Positions 11,496 to 21,778 of a stretch of DNA of 54,319 bases are shown piece by piece. Source of the stretch: an uncultured Roseateles sp. (GTDB lineage Bacteria; Pseudomonadota; Gammaproteobacteria; Burkholderiales; Burkholderiaceae_C); the NCBI RefSeq assembly GCF_913777145.1, contig NZ_CAJYPS010000001.1, forward strand, positions 1 through 54,319, written 5' to 3'. Position 1 is the first letter of the stretch. Each line of letters begins with the position of its first letter. A program made the translations under genes and the position numbers. The notes under the pieces were generated by a model. It did not search any database. It was not told the DNA's origin and worked only from the letters and a program-made list of their open reading frames with translations.

Positions 11496-12371
11496 TCAGA
11501 CCTTCTTGATGGCTGTCTTGCCGAACAGACCGGCGGGCTTCACGGCCAGCACGATCAGCAGCAGCACGAGGCCGGGCACATCCTTGTAGCCCGTGGAGAG
11601 ATAGAAGCCGGTGGTGGTCTCGGCGATGCCGAGGATGATGCCGCCGACGATGATGCCCATGCCGCTGGTCAGGCCGCCGATGATGGCGACCGCAAAGGCC
11701 TTGAGGCCCAGCACCGCGCCCATGGTGGCGCCGGTCAGCGTCAGCGGCGCGATCAGCACGCCCGCGAAGGCCGCGGTCAGCGAGGACAGCGCGTACGAGA
11801 AGGTGATCACGAGGCCGGTGTTGATGCCCATCAGCTTGGCGGCATCGCGGTCATTGAAGGTCGCGACCACCGCCTTGCCGTAGATGCTCTTGCGGTTGAA
11901 CACCTCGACCGCCAGCATCATGCCGACCGCACCGACGATGACCAGGATCTCCATGGGCAGCACATTGGCGCCCAGGAACTTCATCGGCGCCTCGGGCAGC
12001 GGCGACGGGAACTTCAGGTCGTCCCGGCCCCACACGTTCTCGGCCACGTTCTTGAAGATGATGCCCAAAGCGATGGTGGACATGATCCAGCCGAACTCGC
12101 TCTTCATCTTGATCGCGGGCCGCACGCCGATGCGCTCGACCACCGCCCCCTGGAACGCGCCGAACAGGCACACCAGCGGGATCATCAGCCAGTAGTTCAC
12201 GCCCCAGCCCACCAGGCTGAGACCCACCAGCGCGCCCAGCATAAGCGCATCACCCTGACCGAAGTTCAGGGTGTCGCTGGTCGCAAAGGTGAGCTGGTAA
12301 CCGAACGCGATGACCGCGTAAATCATGCCCAGCGCAATACCGCTGAACACAAGCTGGGTCAGGATTTCCAT
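11496..12371 (-). CDS. livH: Branched-chain amino acid ABC transporter permease (LivH type)
   Basis: This is the first permease of the Liv-type importer: 291 residues and about eight hydrophobic helices. Family motifs include the N-terminal QLVFSGIALGMIYAVIAFGY and the NFGQGDALMLGALVG segment. The ATG at 12371 has GGGAAC about 6 bases upstream; the preceding in-frame TTG at 12374 is less likely. It begins 144 bases after the binding-protein gene, with a highly structured spacer between them, and is followed immediately by livMG. Confidence 0.95.
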   Translation of the reverse strand: MEILTQLVFSGIALGMIYAVIAFGYQLTFATSDTLNFGQGDALMLGALVGLSLVGWGVNYWLMIPLVCLFGAFQGAVVERIGVRPAIKMKSEFGWIMSTIALGIIFKNVAENVWGRDDLKFPSPLPEAPMKFLGANVLPMEILVIVGAVGMMLAVEVFNRKSIYGKAVVATFNDRDAAKLMGINTGLVITFSYALSSLTAAFAGVLIAPLTLTGATMGAVLGLKAFAVAIIGGLTSGMGIIVGGIILGIAETTTGFYLSTGYKDVPGLVLLLIVLAVKPAGLFGKTAIKKV

Positions 12372-12459
12372 CAATCGTTCCCGTCAAAAACACGAGGGCA
12401 GGTCCGCGGAGCGACCACGCCCGACTCCTCCAGCGGCTGCCGCAGGTCCGGCTTTGCCG

Positions 12460-12507
12460 GCCTGCCGGCAGCGCCCCCTCAAGGGGGCTCGCGCAGCGAG
12501 TAGGGGG
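12460..12507. repeat. Structured GC-rich intergenic element between livJ and livH
   Basis: The spacer contains consecutive perfect hairpins: CCGGC-rich arms near 12448-12470, GCCCCC-TCAA-GGGGGC at 12473-12488, and CTCGC-GCA-GCGAG at 12488-12500, followed by TAGGGGG. I recognise similar cassettes as recurrent intergenic elements in Comamonadaceae-type genomes, but I could not count copies here beyond this one. On the minus-strand mRNA it would sit between the abundant binding-protein message and the permease message. It could act as a 3' stabiliser or partial terminator. Confidence 0.5.
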
Positions 12508-12515
12508 TGAGCCAG

Positions 12516-13745
12516 TTACTGCCGCTTCTTCTGCTCAAGCGCACCCTTGGCGTTCGTGTCCTTCACGCGCACCTCGGAGGCCTTCTTGAAGTCGTCCTGG
12601 TAGGCATAGACCACGCGCTGGCCCTTGACCTCGCCGAACACCGGGATGTTGGCCGTGATGGCCTCGTGGTCGGCCTTGGAGAAGGGCTTGTTGTAGGTGG
12701 TGACCACGCCGTCCACCGGCGCCTTCAGGTCTTCCAGCGCGGCCTTGATCTTGGGGCCGTCGGTGGAATTGGCCTGCTTGATGGCCGCGGCCAGCAGGTA
12801 GATGGAGTCGTAGCCTTGCGCCGCGGACACCGGCGAGTCGATGCGCGAGTTCTTGGGCGTGAAGGTCTTCAGGTAGTTGATGATGAAGGCCTGGCGCTTG
12901 GGCGTTGTGGGCTCCTGGATGAAGGTCTGCGGCATGCGCGCGCCTTCGCCGCCCGGGCCGGCGTTGTCGATGAAGTTGGCCATGGACAGCGTCCAGGAGC
13001 CGACCATGGGCACCTTCCAGCCCAGCTTGGTCATGCCGTTGGCGATCTGCGCCAGCTCGGGGCCGATGCCGTAGGTCAGGATGGCCTCGGCGCCGGCCTC
13101 CTTGGCCTTCAGCAGCTGGGCCGTCATGTCGACGTCCTTGATGTTGAACTTCTCGACCGCCACCGGCTTCAGGCCCTTGAGCTGCAGCGCGGCCTCCAGG
13201 TCGGCGCGACCCAGCTGGCCGTAGTTGGTGGAGTCGGCCAGGATGGCGACCTTCTTGAAGCCACGCTTGGTGATGGCCTCCTCCACGATCATGGGCGCCT
13301 GGATGGAGTCGTGCGCCGCATTGCGGAAGATGTAGTTCTCGGGCTGGCCCTCGAACTGCTTGGTGATGACCGAGCCGGTGGCCACGTTGTTCATCACCGG
13401 GATCTTGGCCTGCTGGTAGAAGCGCTGCGCGGCCAGCGCGACGCCGGTGTTGATGAAGCCGACGGTGGCGACCACCTTCTCCTTGTTGATCAGCTCCTGG
13501 GCGATCTGCACGCCGCGCTCGTTCTTGGCCTCGTCATCGCGCTCGACCAGCTCGATGGGGCGGCCCAGCACGCCGCCAGCCTTGTTGATCTCCTCGGCCG
13601 CGAGGCGCACGCCGTCGCGCATGCTGACCCCCATGGAGGAGGACCCACCGGTGAACGGACCCGACACACCGATCTTGATCGGCTCCGCTGCCTGAGCATT
13701 CCATGCCAATACCGCCGCGGCCACGGCTGTCCAAACCTGCTTCAT
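12516..13745 (-). CDS. livJ: Amino acid ABC transporter periplasmic substrate-binding protein (LivJ/LivK type)
   Basis: This is the periplasmic receptor of the Liv-type importer. The start at 13745 gives 409 residues with a cleavable signal peptide (MKQVWTAVAAAVLAWNAQA, cleavage before AEPIKIG), then the type I periplasmic-binding fold with GPFTGGSSSMGVSMRDGVRLAAEEIN. A GGAGACG ribosome-binding site supports this start over the longer frame from 13805. It heads the livJ-livH-livMG-livF order. The exact ligand (leucine/isoleucine/valine, another amino acid or an aromatic compound) cannot be read from the sequence. Confidence 0.93.
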   Translation of the reverse strand: MKQVWTAVAAAVLAWNAQAAEPIKIGVSGPFTGGSSSMGVSMRDGVRLAAEEINKAGGVLGRPIELVERDDEAKNERGVQIAQELINKEKVVATVGFINTGVALAAQRFYQQAKIPVMNNVATGSVITKQFEGQPENYIFRNAAHDSIQAPMIVEEAITKRGFKKVAILADSTNYGQLGRADLEAALQLKGLKPVAVEKFNIKDVDMTAQLLKAKEAGAEAILTYGIGPELAQIANGMTKLGWKVPMVGSWTLSMANFIDNAGPGGEGARMPQTFIQEPTTPKRQAFIINYLKTFTPKNSRIDSPVSAAQGYDSIYLLAAAIKQANSTDGPKIKAALEDLKAPVDGVVTTYNKPFSKADHEAITANIPVFGEVKGQRVVYAYQDDFKKASEVRVKDTNAKGALEQKKRQ

Positions 13746-13770
13746 CGTTCGTCTCCGTCGTATAGAAACC

Positions 13771-13789
13771 CCCGGCATCTGAGGCCGGG
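13771..13789 (-). terminator. Hairpin between aminotransferase and livJ (possible terminator or leader hairpin)
   Basis: CCCGGC and GCCGGG form a 6-base stem with a 7-base loop in the 167-base gap. On the minus strand the stem is followed by GGGTTTC, a poor T-tract. It could weakly end the aminotransferase transcript or sit in the livJ leader; no stronger terminator was found in the gap. Confidence 0.3.
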
Positions 13790-13912
13790 TACGCACGTCG
13801 AACAATGCCAGAGCGCGCCGCCCTTGGGGCTATGGAAAGCAGGGGGACCTTAGCCCCCCGGCATTCAGCGCGGCGTCAGCCAGACTGGTTAAGCCAGCCG
13901 CCCGGTGACGGC

Positions 13913-15121
13913 TCAGGGCGTGGGCTGGGCGGCGCCTTCCAGCGCCTGGGCCAGCACCCGGCCCAGCTGGGCCACGCCCTCGTGGATGAGCTCGGGCGTC
14001 AGCGTCACGAAGGACAGGCGCAGCGTGCGCGCATCCGGCTGCTGGGCGTAGAACGCGGCGCCCGGCACATAGGCGATGCCGGCCTCCACCGCCTGGGGCA
14101 GCAGCGCCATCGCGTCCAGGCCCGCCGGCAGGCGTATCCAGAAGAACATGCCGCCCTGCGGCGACTGCCACTCGCAGCCCGCCGGCAGATGCGCCCGCAG
14201 CGCGGCCGACATCGCGTCGCGGTTGGCCTTGTAGCGCGCCCGGATGGACGGCACATGCTGGTCCAGGAAGCCGTCGCGTATCACCTCGTAGACCACGCGC
14301 TGGTTGAAGCCCGGCGTGTGCAGATCGGCCGCCTGTTTGGCCTGCAGCAGCTTCGGATACAGCTCGGGCGGCGCGATCAGGTAGCCCAGGCGGAAGCCCG
14401 GCGTCAGCACCTTGGAGAAGGAGCCCAGGTACAGCGAGCCCTCGGGCCACAGGCTGGACAGCGCGGCCGGCGGCGGCTGGTCGAACCACAGGTCGCCATA
14501 GGGGTTGTCCTCCACGATGGGCACGCCGGCTCGGCGCGCGGCCTCCACCACCTCGACCCGGCGGGCCGCGCTCATCACGCGGCCGGTGGGGTTCTGGTAG
14601 TTGGGCAGCAGGTAGGCGAAGCGGGTGCCCGGCGCATCATGGGGCAGCGCGGCCAGCGCCTCGGGGCGCGGGCCCTCGCCGTCGCTGGCCAGGCTGGCGA
14701 ACAGCGGCTCGTAGGGCGTGAAGGCCTGCAGCGCGCCCAGATAGGTGGGCGTCTCCACCGCCACCGGCGCGCCGGCATCGCACAGCACCTTGCCCACCAG
14801 GTCCAGCCCCTGCTGGGAACCGCTGGTGATCAGCACCTGGTCCGGCTGCACCTTCATGCCCAGCGCGGCCACGCGGGCGGCCACCCATTCGCGCAGCGGC
14901 GCGAAGCCCTCGCTGGCCGCGTACTGCAGCGCCTCGCGCGGGTTGTGGCTCAGCACACGGTCGCAGGCCGCCTTCAGCGCGTCCACCGGGAAGGTGTCGG
15001 CCGACGGCAGGCCGCCGGCCATGGACAGGATGCCGGGCTTCTCGGTGACCTTGAGGATTTCGCGAATGATCGACGGGTTCATGCGCGCGGCACGGCGCGC
15101 TTGGGTCCAGACAGAGCTCAT
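13913..15121 (-). CDS. PLP-dependent aminotransferase (class I/II, 2-aminoadipate/aromatic type)
   Basis: This fold-type I pyridoxal-phosphate enzyme of 402 residues transfers an amino group between an amino acid and a 2-oxo acid. Visible residues are the NYQNPTGR motif around residues 174-181, the PIVEDNPYGDL aspartate/tyrosine region near 205-210, the PLP-binding Lys237 in SFSKVLTPGFRLGY, and the substrate-binding arginine in TLRLSFVT. It has no N-terminal DNA-binding domain, so it is an enzyme rather than a MocR regulator. The upstream location next to the Liv transporter suggests use of imported amino acids (inference). Confidence 0.9.
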   Translation of the reverse strand: MSSVWTQARRAARMNPSIIREILKVTEKPGILSMAGGLPSADTFPVDALKAACDRVLSHNPREALQYAASEGFAPLREWVAARVAALGMKVQPDQVLITSGSQQGLDLVGKVLCDAGAPVAVETPTYLGALQAFTPYEPLFASLASDGEGPRPEALAALPHDAPGTRFAYLLPNYQNPTGRVMSAARRVEVVEAARRAGVPIVEDNPYGDLWFDQPPPAALSSLWPEGSLYLGSFSKVLTPGFRLGYLIAPPELYPKLLQAKQAADLHTPGFNQRVVYEVIRDGFLDQHVPSIRARYKANRDAMSAALRAHLPAGCEWQSPQGGMFFWIRLPAGLDAMALLPQAVEAGIAYVPGAAFYAQQPDARTLRLSFVTLTPELIHEGVAQLGRVLAQALEGAAQPTP

Positions 15122-15151
15122 GGTTGTCTCGGGGTTCTCGAAGTGATCAGC

Positions 15152-15457
15152 CTAGCATCCGGCCGCGCAAGGCAGTGACACCGGCAGGAGGGTGGCGCCC
15201 GCGGGCCGGCGGCGGGAGCGCACCAGCGCGGCCGGCTGCAGCAGCTGGAAGGCCGCCTCGGGCCAGGCCTCCACCACCGCTTGCCGGCCCGCGGCCAGTG
15301 TGAAGCCCTCGCCGGCCGCCAGCCAATGGTCGGCGCGCTCGCCGGTGACGGTCAGCCACAGCCGGCCCTGCGTGACGACGATGCGGCGTGGCGTGCGCGC
15401 AGCGGCCACGGTCAGCGCCTGGCCGGGCGTCAGTCGGGTGGTGAAAACATCGCTCAT
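15152..15457 (-). CDS. DUF2917 family protein
   Basis: This 101-residue protein resembles the DUF2917 family of small beta-rich, cupin-like proteins of unknown function found mainly in Betaproteobacteria. The core reads LTPGQALTVAAARTPRRIVV followed by TQGRLWLTVTGERADHWLAAGEGFTL. The start at 15457 overlaps the stop of the upstream EamA gene by 4 bases (ATGA), so translation is probably coupled. In related genomes DUF2917 genes often accompany transporters and MocR-like regulators; I infer this from memory and did not check it. Confidence 0.75.
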   Translation of the reverse strand: MSDVFTTRLTPGQALTVAAARTPRRIVVTQGRLWLTVTGERADHWLAAGEGFTLAAGRQAVVEAWPEAAFQLLQPAALVRSRRRPAGATLLPVSLPCAAGC

Positions 15458-16389
15458 CGTCGGCCTCCTCGGGCGGGGGTGTGGACCGGCTGCCGCTTGC
15501 CCAGCCAGACGACCGCCAGCACCGCGGCGGCGAAGGCCAGCGTCATCGCGTCCAGCGTCTCGCCCAGCAGCGGCACCGCGCACAGCATGGACAAAAAGGG
15601 CTGCAGCACCTGCACCTGGCTGACCCGCAGCGTGCCGCCCAGCGCCAGCCCGCGGTACCAGGCGAAGAAACCTATCCACATGGAAAACAGCGACACATAG
15701 GCAAAGCCCAGCCAGGCCGAGGTGGCCACCGGCGCGGTCGGCCGGGTCCACAGCGCCACCGGCAGCGTCAGCGGCAGGCTCAGCACCAGCACCCAGCAGA
15801 TCACCTGCTCGGCGCTGAAGCCCTGCGACAGCCGCGCACCGCTCACGTAACCGAACGACGCGCACAGCACCGCGCCCAGCAGCAGGCCGTCCGCCGCCTC
15901 CAGGCCGCCGGCCCCGCGCCAGGCCGCGAAGCCCACGACCAGCGCCAGCCCCGCCAGCGCGCAGGCCCAGAAACCCGCGCTGGGCCGCTGGCGCAACACC
16001 AGCGCCGCGATCACCGCGGTGGTCAGCGGCAGCACGCCGGAGATCACCGCCGCATGGACCGCATCCACATGCCGCACCGCCCAGCCCGACAGCAGCGGCC
16101 AGCCGAACACGACGCCGCCGGCGGTCAGCACCAGCAGGCGCCACTCATGGGCGCGCGGTCGGCGGGTGCGAGTGGCCACCAGCCACAGCAGGGACAGCAG
16201 GCCCGCCACCGCCGCCCGGCCGAAGGCGACGAAGGTCGGATCCAGCTGCGGCGCCTGCAGGCTGCCGCCGGCCAGCCGCGTCATCGGCAGGCTGAGCGCG
16301 AACATCGCCACGCCCGCCACACCCAGCAGCAGACCGCGGGAGGCATCGGACGGGCTGGGCACGGCAGGCGGGGCGGCGAGATCGGGCAT
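15454..16389 (-). CDS. EamA/DMT family transporter
   Basis: This 311-residue inner-membrane protein has about ten hydrophobic helices in two EamA repeats (for example VAMFALSLPMTRLAGG early, then FAYVSLFSMWIGFFAWYRGLALGG and the SVQPFL-like region VQVLQPFLSMLCAVPLLGETL in the second repeat). Such proteins export metabolites or amino acids. It faces a MocR-type regulator across a 73-base gap, an arrangement typical of a regulator controlling the transporter. Substrate unknown. Confidence 0.9.
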   Translation of the reverse strand: MPDLAAPPAVPSPSDASRGLLLGVAGVAMFALSLPMTRLAGGSLQAPQLDPTFVAFGRAAVAGLLSLLWLVATRTRRPRAHEWRLLVLTAGGVVFGWPLLSGWAVRHVDAVHAAVISGVLPLTTAVIAALVLRQRPSAGFWACALAGLALVVGFAAWRGAGGLEAADGLLLGAVLCASFGYVSGARLSQGFSAEQVICWVLVLSLPLTLPVALWTRPTAPVATSAWLGFAYVSLFSMWIGFFAWYRGLALGGTLRVSQVQVLQPFLSMLCAVPLLGETLDAMTLAFAAAVLAVVWLGKRQPVHTPARGGRR

Positions 16390-16401
16390 GGGGCCAGTCT
16401 A

Positions 16402-16420
16402 GGCACAGCCAACGGCACAG
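16402..16420. promoter_or_regulatory. Direct repeat in the EamA/MocR divergent promoter region
   Basis: GGCACAG occurs at 16402-16408 and again at 16414-16420, 12 bases apart start to start. MocR-family regulators such as GabR and PdxR bind direct repeats in divergent promoters, so this is a candidate operator. The repeat is short and may be chance. Confidence 0.35.
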
Positions 16421-16462
16421 AACCAGTACAGTCAGCCGTCCACGCTCCGCCTCTGTATCGCC

Positions 16463-17875
16463 ATGTCCACCGCTACACCCGCCCCGCTGCAGCGCGACGC
16501 CAGCCAGCCGCTGGCCGAGCAGCTGGCCCAGCGCTTCGCGCAACGCATACGCGAGCGCCTGCTGCTGCCGGGCGCGCGCCTGCCCTCGGTGCGCGACTGC
16601 GCGCGGCAGTACGCGGTCAGCCCGCACACCGTGGTCGCGGCCTACGACCAGCTCCAGGCCGCCGGCCTGCTGGAGGCGCGACGCCAGCGCGGCTTCTTCG
16701 TGCGCGAGCAGCGCGCTGCGCCGGCGCGCCCTGCCCGCGCACCCCAGACCGGGCCACGCCAGGCACCGGTGGACGCGACCGCGTTGATACGCGGCATGCT
16801 GGAGGCGGACGCGGCGCGCGCCACCGGCCTGGGCACCCTGCCCACGGAATGGCTGGACCCGGCGCTGCTGCAGTCCGCGCTGCGTCGCCTGCGCGAGGCC
16901 GACGAAGTCGCGCTGCAACTGGGCTATGGCGACCCCTGCGGCGACCTGCGGCTGCGCGAGGCCCTGGCCCAGCGCCTGGGCGACCTGGGCGTGCGGGCCG
17001 AGCCGGCGCAGATCCTCACCACCCACGGCGCCACCCATGCGCTGGACCTCATCATCCGCACCCAGCTGCAGGCCGGCGACGCCGTGCTGGTGGACGACCC
17101 CGGATGGGGCATCCTGTATGCGCGGCTGGCGCAGGCCGGCATCAAGCTGCTGTCGGTGCCGCGCGGCGCAGGCGGGCCAGACCTGGACGTACTGGCCACG
17201 CTGGCGGCGCGCCACCAGCCGCGCGCCTACCTGACCGTGTCGGTGCTGCACAACCCCACCGGTCACAGCCTCAATCTGGCCGACGCCCACCGGCTGCTGC
17301 GCCTGGCCGACGAGCACGACTTCTTCATCGTCGAGGACGACAGCTACGGCTTCCTCGCGCCCGAGCACTCGCCGCGCCTGGCGGCGCTGGACGGGCTGCG
17401 GCGCGTGACCTATGTGTCGGGCTTCTCCAAGGTGCTGACGCCGGCCTGGCGCGTGGGCTATCTCGCAGCCGCGCCCGAACGTCTGAGTGCGCTGACCGAC
17501 ACCAAGCTGCTGGACGGCCTGACCAGCTCGCCGGTGCTGGAGCGCGCGGTCGCGCTCTGCCTGGAACAGGGCGGGCTGCGCCGCCACGCGCAGCGTCTGC
17601 GCGAGCGCCTGGCCGGCGCGCGCCAGCAGGTGCTGGCGCTGGCGGCGGCGCACGACTTTCGCTGGGCCTCGCCGCCCGAGGGCCTGTTCGGCTGGCTGGA
17701 CGCGGGCGTGGACACCGAGCGCATCGCCCAGCCGCTGCTGGACCAGGGCTGGCTGATCGCGCCGGGCGCGCTGTTCAGCCCCACGCGCCGCCCGGGCTCG
17801 CTGATGCGGGTCAACCTGGCCACCAGCCGCGACCCGGCCTTCTGGCGCGCACTGCGGCGCGTGGCGCAGGGCTGA
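16463..17875 (+). CDS. MocR/GabR-type transcriptional regulator (GntR HTH fused to aminotransferase domain)
   Basis: This is a 470-residue chimera. Residues 15-80 form a winged helix-turn-helix of the GntR family (LPGARLPSVRDCARQYAVSPHTVVAAYDQL), and residues 110-470 form a fold-type I aminotransferase domain. The domain keeps the VLHNPTGH motif (262-268), the VEDDSYG segment (290-296), Lys323 for PLP in SGFSKVLTPAWRVGY, and a C-terminal arginine in LMRVNLA. MocR proteins sense PLP or an amino compound and regulate adjacent genes. The divergent EamA-DUF2917 pair is the obvious target. Confidence 0.93.
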   Translation: MSTATPAPLQRDASQPLAEQLAQRFAQRIRERLLLPGARLPSVRDCARQYAVSPHTVVAAYDQLQAAGLLEARRQRGFFVREQRAAPARPARAPQTGPRQAPVDATALIRGMLEADAARATGLGTLPTEWLDPALLQSALRRLREADEVALQLGYGDPCGDLRLREALAQRLGDLGVRAEPAQILTTHGATHALDLIIRTQLQAGDAVLVDDPGWGILYARLAQAGIKLLSVPRGAGGPDLDVLATLAARHQPRAYLTVSVLHNPTGHSLNLADAHRLLRLADEHDFFIVEDDSYGFLAPEHSPRLAALDGLRRVTYVSGFSKVLTPAWRVGYLAAAPERLSALTDTKLLDGLTSSPVLERAVALCLEQGGLRRHAQRLRERLAGARQQVLALAAAHDFRWASPPEGLFGWLDAGVDTERIAQPLLDQGWLIAPGALFSPTRRPGSLMRVNLATSRDPAFWRALRRVAQG

Positions 17876-18028
17876 GGCCCTTGTCCGCTAACGCACCATC
17901 CTGGAGCAGCAAGGCCTGACGCCAGCGCGCGAATATGTCTCACTCGGGTAGACCCTAGCAGGCATCGGGCCGCGCACAAACGGCAAAATCGACACCGCAC
18001 TCCGCACCCGCCGGAGTGGCCCGGTCCC

Positions 18029-18607
18029 ATGTCTTCGCATTCCCACCGCAAGTTCCTCATCGTTGATGCCCTGAGCGGCGTCCAGACCTTCGCCCGACAG
18101 CTGCTGCACAGCCACGGCGTGCCCCCGGACCACGTGCTGTGCTGCGCCGACACCGAGTCCGCGCTGGCCCAGGGCCTGTCCTTCAAGCCCGAGGTGCTGA
18201 TCACCGACTGGTTCGGCAAGGACGCCCTCACCGGCCTGCAGCTGCATGCCCGCCTGCACGAGGCGCTGCCCGCGCTGCAACTGGGGCTGATGAGCTTCGA
18301 GGTCTCGCCCGAACGCGAACGCGAAGCGCAGGCCAGCGGCGCCCACTTCCTGCTGAAGAAGCCCTTCTCGCCCGAGCAGCTGCGCGCCGCGGTGCAGCAG
18401 CTGCTGGAGGCGCTGGCCAAGCAGGGCCACCCGCCGCCGCGCCTGCTGATCGCGCCGCCTGAGCCGGTGGTCAAGCCCGGCGACCAGGTGCGCTACAACG
18501 GCCAGATCCACACGGTGCAATACGTGGTGCACCGCCACGGCGCCACCGTGGTCCAGCTCAAGGGCCAGGCCGCGCTGATCCCGGTCACCAAGCTGCAGCC
18601 GCGCTGA
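18029..18607 (+). CDS. Stand-alone response-regulator receiver protein with C-terminal extension
   Basis: Residues 8-125 form a CheY-like receiver domain: LIVDA with Asp13, phospho-acceptor candidate Asp60 in EVLITDWFG, Ser89 in GLMSFE and Lys111 in LLKKPFSP. The usual acidic pair at the N-terminus is reduced to a single aspartate (VDA instead of VDD). Residues 140-192 form a short basic beta-rich domain (PGDQVRYNGQIHTVQYVVHR) not recognised as a standard output domain. No histidine kinase gene is adjacent. The gene is not part of an obvious operon. Confidence 0.82.
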   Translation: MSSHSHRKFLIVDALSGVQTFARQLLHSHGVPPDHVLCCADTESALAQGLSFKPEVLITDWFGKDALTGLQLHARLHEALPALQLGLMSFEVSPEREREAQASGAHFLLKKPFSPEQLRAAVQQLLEALAKQGHPPPRLLIAPPEPVVKPGDQVRYNGQIHTVQYVVHRHGATVVQLKGQAALIPVTKLQPR

Positions 18608-18625
18608 AGGCGCGGCCACGGGCCA

Positions 18626-20491
<1,866 letters not shown>

Positions 20492-20611
20492 GGCCCGATT
20501 GTCCCCGTTGCAACGGCCTGGCCCCGCGATGCACTCGGAGTTTGCGGGCGCCGGCCGCCGAACTGCGTATCCTGCGGGCTCCTGCGACCCTGACAACCGA
20601 GAAAGCAACGC

Positions 20612-21778
20612 ATGGCATTGACCCTGCTGGCCCTGGTGGGCCTGGCCATCGTGGGCGGCTGGTGGTGGATGGCCCGCTCCGGCTCGCCCGAACGCAAGGG
20701 CGCGCGTGCCGCCCCCGTCCGCCCGGCGACCACGCCCCCGACCGCGCAGCCGCGCAGCACCGCCCCCCAAGCCCTGCCCGGGCCGGCCCATGCCGGCCAG
20801 AGCGGCTGGGCCGACCTGATTGCGCCCGCCGGTCCGACCAGCAGCGCCGATCCGGCCGAGCGCCCCGCGCCGCTGGCGCTGCACCCGGCCGAGCTGCTGG
20901 ACCCGCTGCTGACCGAGACGCTGATGAATGCGCTGCGCCAGCTGCCGCGGCCGCCGCGCGCGCTGCAGCAGCTGATCTCGCCGGACTTCGTGCAACACGC
21001 CACCTCGGCCGAGCTGGCCACGCTGGTGATGGGCGAGCCGGCGGTGGCCGCGCGCGTCATCGCGACCGCCAACTCGCCGCTCTACGGTCTGCAGCAGCCG
21101 GTCACCAGCATCGGTCAGGCCACCACCTTCCTGGGCCTGGCCAATGTGCGCCAGATGTGCCTGCAGCACATGCTGGCCGAGAGCTTCCAGCCGCGCGACG
21201 CGACCCAGCGCCGCGAGTTCGACGTGCTGTGGCAGGCCAGCAGCATCGCGGCCGAGCTGTGCCAGCAGCTGGCGCCGCGCCTGCGTGTCGCGGACACCGG
21301 CTCGCTGGCCACGCTGCTGGTGCTGTCCTTCCTGGGCCGCCAGGCGGCCGTGGCGCTGCTGCCCGACACCCAGGCCGTGCAGGGCATGGACGCCTACCAG
21401 CGCGCGCTGCACGAGCAGCAGGAGCTGGGCCTGGTGTCGCACGAGCTGGGCCACCTGCTGATGCGCGCCTGGGAGCTGCCGCCCGAGCTGATCCACGACG
21501 CCCGCCTGATCGCGGCGCTGCGCTTCAACCCCGGCCTGGTGCTGCCCGCCGGCCGCGAGGCCGGGCTGACACTGGCCGCCGTGAGCGCGCTGCTGGGCGA
21601 GCGTCTGGCGCGCGGCCAGTTGGGCGGCACCTTGTACGACCCGGTGGGCGACGACAGCCCCGACATGCGAGCGCTGCGCCACCGCCTGCTGGCACCGCCG
21701 CTGGACACGCTGGGCGTCGAGCTGCGCTCGCCGGCGCTGCTGCGCCTGCTGGGCCGGCTGCTGGGCCGGCCCGACTAG
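20612..21778 (+). CDS. HDOD domain protein with N-terminal membrane anchor
   Basis: This 388-residue protein has an N-terminal hydrophobic segment (about residues 2-20, LTLLALVGLAIVGGWWWMA), a Pro/Ala-rich linker to about residue 85, and then an HDOD domain (roughly 95-300) with LPRPPRALQQLI, VARVIATANSPLYG and ATTFLGLANVRQMCL. HDOD domains are degenerate HD-type signalling modules used in motility, DNA-repair or stress networks. It is divergent from uup with a 120-base gap. The stop codon lies inside the hairpin repeat at 21775-21809. Confidence 0.88.
   Translation: MALTLLALVGLAIVGGWWWMARSGSPERKGARAAPVRPATTPPTAQPRSTAPQALPGPAHAGQSGWADLIAPAGPTSSADPAERPAPLALHPAELLDPLLTETLMNALRQLPRPPRALQQLISPDFVQHATSAELATLVMGEPAVAARVIATANSPLYGLQQPVTSIGQATTFLGLANVRQMCLQHMLAESFQPRDATQRREFDVLWQASSIAAELCQQLAPRLRVADTGSLATLLVLSFLGRQAAVALLPDTQAVQGMDAYQRALHEQQELGLVSHELGHLLMRAWELPPELIHDARLIAALRFNPGLVLPAGREAGLTLAAVSALLGERLARGQLGGTLYDPVGDDSPDMRALRHRLLAPPLDTLGVELRSPALLRLLGRLLGRPD

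Noticed and set aside
13758..13766. TATACG-like -10 box upstream of livJ on the minus strand
   Set aside because: A start from it would fall within the ribosome-binding site, leaving no usable leader, and no -35 partner was found at the right distance.
13846..13862. GGGGG/CCCCC arms as terminator after the aminotransferase gene
   Set aside because: The stem is only five pairs with an uneven loop and lacks a T-tract on the minus strand.
17941..17960. Possible third copy of the hairpin element (GACCCTAG near 17950)
   Set aside because: Only one arm-like fragment is present, without the partner arm or the conserved loop.
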